From Eubacterium sp. (GTDB lineage Bacteria; Bacillota; Clostridia; Oscillospirales; Acutalibacteraceae): a DNA stretch of 5,691 nucleotides. A program made the translations under genes and the position numbers. Below are positions 3,090 through 5,691 of this stretch, in pieces. The stretch covers positions 1 through 5,691 of the forward strand of contig JAFYGD010000209.1 in NCBI GenBank assembly GCA_017543415.1. Direction: 5' to 3'. Each line of letters starts with the position of its first letter. Position 1 is the first letter of the stretch. The notes beneath the pieces are model-generated. The model made no database searches, was not told the DNA's origin, and saw only the letters and a program-made list of their open reading frames with translations.

Positions 3090-5691
3090 AAAGTGAAAAA
3101 CAGAATAATATTACTGCTCGTCTTCGTATAGCGGTTATATCAATTCTCTGCATCGCGCTTGTTTGCGTTTCTTCCGCAGGCTTATCCTTCCTCGGCAGCC
3201 ATACAAGATATTTTGATGCAAGCTATGTTAACATTACGGCGGATAAATCGGGCGTATCCTATATCCTCCCCGAAAGAGTTGACGTAAATTCAAACCAGAA
3301 GCTGATTGCCGCTTACTCCTTCAAGTCGGGTAATGACAATGAATATTTTGTTCCCGTTCTTAAAAACCTTCCCAAAATCAGAGATTGCGAAAGCATTTCG
3401 CTTTACGGAACAAAGGACGGCAAGCTTGAAAAGCTTGCATTAACAAATGCCAAAAACGGCGATAAATGCTACCTCGGTATGTTCGCATATGACGGAGTAT
3501 CGCTTATTAAGGAAATCCCGAGCGTTGGCGTTGTAATGCAAAAGCTTACCACAATACCCGAAAAGGGCGTAAAGATTTACTTTGAAGGCTATATGCCCAA
3601 GGACGTCCAGATTAAGGTTGAACCGAAAAAGAGCAAGGATTTGCTTTCATACGATATTAAGCTTTACGATTCATATAATAATGAATTCCAGCCTACAATA
3701 GGCCATCCGCTTAAGGTTACGATTGAAAGCAAAAAGCTCAAAAAATCAAAATCCAGAAGAATTGAAGCGGTTCACGTTACCCAGGAGGGTGAAACCGAAG
3801 AAGCAAAAACTCTTAACGTTGCAAAGAATTCAATCACCTTCCTTGCACAGCATTTTTCCGAATACACAATCCGTTACCACGATACGGATTCGGGCGACCC
3901 CGTTACCCCGAGAAGAACATATCACTTCCTCGATTACGAAATGAGCGAGAGCGTTGTCGGCGGAGAAACTCAGATGGTTTCGCAGCCGTTTATGTTCTAT
4001 AACACTGCGGGCGACCGTCAGAGCATTCAGATTATCAAGGATAAAGATAAGCTTGAAGCTATTCCGATTCCCGGCGTAAGAGACGGACTTTACTTCTACG
4101 GCTGGTACGTAGTTAATTATGTTTCATCCGAAAACGGAAACGTTACATATACCTGGGACGTTAATCCCGAACGTGTTGAGTTCAACAGAATGATAACCGT
4201 TTCGGAAACGGAGGATACGGATATTTACGTTGCTCCTCTGTATTCAAACTACAGGTTTGTAACCTTCCATGAAAATGAAGAAGACCAGTCCAGCGGTGTA
4301 AACGTATTAACAAGAAAGCTCGTCGCACTCGGTGAAAACCGCTATAAGGATATTCTGATAAGCGACGTTCGTGCTCAGCCCCCCGACGGACAGAGAGTTG
4401 TTTTCTGGGGCTGGAACAACGAAGGCACAATTATTCAGACGGTAGACGAAGAAAATACCGAAGTTGAAAAATACATCAGGGTTGTTGAAACCGATACGGA
4501 ATGTCATCTTTACCCCGTATTCCTGCAGGCACGCTGGATTACCTTTGATACCGGCGGCAGCGGTAACGGAGCTAAATACGTTCCTTCCCGCTTTGTAGTA
4601 CAGGGCAATTCGGTTGAAACACTCAGAACAACAACAAGGCCCGGCTACCGTTTTGACGGCTGGTACACCGCAGATGAGGGCGGAACCAAGGTTGCTAATG
4701 CGGACGGCTCCATAGTAAGCGGAACCTATGACCTTGGTGATAACAATATCATTTCGGGCGGAAAGTTAACGCTTGATGAGGACCTGAAGCTCTACGCCCG
4801 CTGGACGGAGATTTCCACCGCGAATTATGAGGTTGTTTTCTGGAAGCAGTCGGTAAACGACGATAAAAACGCTACCACTAAAACATACGATTACGATACA
4901 ACCGAAACCAGAAACGGCGCCTCGGGCACAACGCTTACTCCGTCTAACGCGGATATGAATAAAAACTATGAAGGTTTTTATTACAGCCATTATACCGTTA
5001 ATAACGATAATAAGATTAAGTCGGACGATACAACGGTAATGAATGTCTATTACGACAGAGAGTTAAGAGTTATTAACTTCTATTACCAAAGAAACGATAC
5101 CGCTCCGAGCGGCACTGTATCCCCCGCATATATTTATACCGCCACAACAAGCACAACAGGTACTCAGTACGGATTTGTAGGCAACCAGTACGTTCAGCTT
5201 ACAAGAACTAACGGACCGACTGTTACCGAGTATTTCCTGACGCAGACTCAGGGCAGCAATACGGAATATACGGATGATATTTACGAAAGAAACGGTAATA
5301 CATATTCTGAGGTAAATAATCCGCAGTATCCCGGTACCTATTACAGAAGAACAGGTTACTGGAATTACACGTACTATGAATTGTACTGGAACACCAGACA
5401 GGCTGCAAGTTACATCTGGACCTATAACGGTAACGAATATAAAGGTACCCGTTATACGCGCACAACAAGCAACACCTATTCCAAGATGCTGACATGGACC
5501 GGTCTTTACGGCCAGACCTTTGCCAAGAACGGTTACGCATGGTCTGATGTATCAGCATTGCAGTGGGAAGACGATGAACAAACTCAGTCGCTTTTAGACA
5601 GTTTTATCCAGGATAATCCGTATAATCTTTACAGAAGCGGAACTCCCGGTAATAACTATATTTACCACTATAAGCAGAATCTTGACGGTAC
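3077..5691 (+). CDS. Large secreted surface protein with InlB-type B-repeats (3' end beyond window)
   Basis: An uninterrupted frame of 871 codons with no stop before the edge. GTG 3077 is chosen because GGAGGTGA (3063-3070) precedes it by 6 nt and it yields an export signal: R15/R17 followed by a hydrophobic core (18-39) with a possible cleavage site near SSAG. Residues 41-172 match no family I recognise. Residues 173-267 (MPKDVQIKV to FSEYTIRY) form a beta module common before B-repeats in clostridial surface proteins. Degenerate B-repeat units follow at about 275-393 (FYGWY), 394-487 (VFWGWN, LYPVFLQARW) and 488-577; the last is clearest, with VTFD-like start, RPGYRFDGWY (521-530) and LYARWTE. 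Residues 584-661 (YEVVFW to NVYYDR) resemble MucBP-type modules. From 665 the protein is rich in Tyr, Thr and Asn, with TWTGLYGQTFAKNGYAW. I infer an adhesin or cell-surface protein. An anchor such as LPXTG would lie beyond the window. Confidence 0.9.
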   Translation, partial: MLFNQSEKQNNITARLRIAVISILCIALVCVSSAGLSFLGSHTRYFDASYVNITADKSGVSYILPERVDVNSNQKLIAAYSFKSGNDNEYFVPVLKNLPKIRDCESISLYGTKDGKLEKLALTNAKNGDKCYLGMFAYDGVSLIKEIPSVGVVMQKLTTIPEKGVKIYFEGYMPKDVQIKVEPKKSKDLLSYDIKLYDSYNNEFQPTIGHPLKVTIESKKLKKSKSRRIEAVHVTQEGETEEAKTLNVAKNSITFLAQHFSEYTIRYHDTDSGDPVTPRRTYHFLDYEMSESVVGGETQMVSQPFMFYNTAGDRQSIQIIKDKDKLEAIPIPGVRDGLYFYGWYVVNYVSSENGNVTYTWDVNPERVEFNRMITVSETEDTDIYVAPLYSNYRFVTFHENEEDQSSGVNVLTRKLVALGENRYKDILISDVRAQPPDGQRVVFWGWNNEGTIIQTVDEENTEVEKYIRVVETDTECHLYPVFLQARWITFDTGGSGNGAKYVPSRFVVQGNSVETLRTTTRPGYRFDGWYTADEGGTKVANADGSIVSGTYDLGDNNIISGGKLTLDEDLKLYARWTEISTANYEVVFWKQSVNDDKNATTKTYDYDTTETRNGASGTTLTPSNADMNKNYEGFYYSHYTVNNDNKIKSDDTTVMNVYYDRELRVINFYYQRNDTAPSGTVSPAYIYTATTSTTGTQYGFVGNQYVQLTRTNGPTVTEYFLTQTQGSNTEYTDDIYERNGNTYSEVNNPQYPGTYYRRTGYWNYTYYELYWNTRQAASYIWTYNGNEYKGTRYTRTTSNTYSKMLTWTGLYGQTFAKNGYAWSDVSALQWEDDEQTQSLLDSFIQDNPYNLYRSGTPGNNYIYHYKQNLDG

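Noticed and set aside
3723..3944. Plus-strand open frame of 73 codons
   Set aside because: It is out of frame inside the long surface-protein gene, with a low-complexity Lys/Pro/Arg product and no ribosome binding site.
4182..5558. Minus-strand open frames at 4182-4430, 4307-4507, 4766-4990 and 5223-5558
   Set aside because: All are antisense to the surface-protein gene. Their products are rich in Arg, Cys and Ser, as expected from reading its codons backwards, and match nothing.
1..5691. CRISPR array, tRNA/rRNA, insertion sequence or phage gene
   Set aside because: No regularly spaced repeats, cloverleaf or ribosomal motifs, transposase or integrase frames, or terminal inverted repeats were seen.

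Overview
The window reads as AT-rich chromosomal DNA of a low-GC Gram-positive bacterium, most likely a gut-type clostridial Firmicute. The signs are strong AAGGAGG/GGAGGTGA ribosome binding sites, frequent TTG/GTG starts, AGA/ATA/AAA codon use, very AT-rich intergenic DNA, a LytS/YesM-type sensor kinase and a large exported protein with InlB-type B-repeats. The genus is inference; no RNA gene or housekeeping marker is present to fix it.

Layout. On the minus strand, 39-620 encodes a regulator with an N-terminal XRE helix-turn-helix and a C-terminal response-regulator receiver domain. It is followed closely by the first eight codons of another minus-strand gene that leaves the window (1-24). 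A 220-bp AT-rich divergent region (621-840) holds back-to-back promoter candidates and a cluster of ATAGT/ACTAT elements. On the plus strand, 841-2133 is a multi-pass membrane histidine kinase. It overlaps a response regulator (2114-2914) whose output region looks like a SARP-type (OmpR-like winged helix plus short BTAD-like) activator. A strong intrinsic terminator (2923-2969) ends that operon. A second transcription unit starts at once: a promoter with two direct GTTGGACA repeats, a leader with two possible hairpins, and a long open frame from GTG 3077 that runs off the right edge. It encodes at least 871 residues of a secreted, repeat-rich surface protein.

How the parts may work together. 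The kinase/regulator pair is adjacent to the surface-protein gene but separated from it by a terminator, so that gene needs its own promoter. The promoter has the architecture known for SARP targets: heptamer repeats on an 11-bp period, with the downstream one 8 bp before the -10, and no good -35. The simplest model is that the kinase senses a surface or membrane signal, phosphorylates the SARP-type regulator, and the regulator switches on the surface protein. The start region of that gene also carries a perfect 11-bp inverted repeat that puts the Shine-Dalgarno sequence in a hairpin loop, suggesting a second, translational layer of control. The divergent XRE-receiver protein may be another receiver in the same circuit. 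All regulatory links are inferred from sequence layout and have not been tested.
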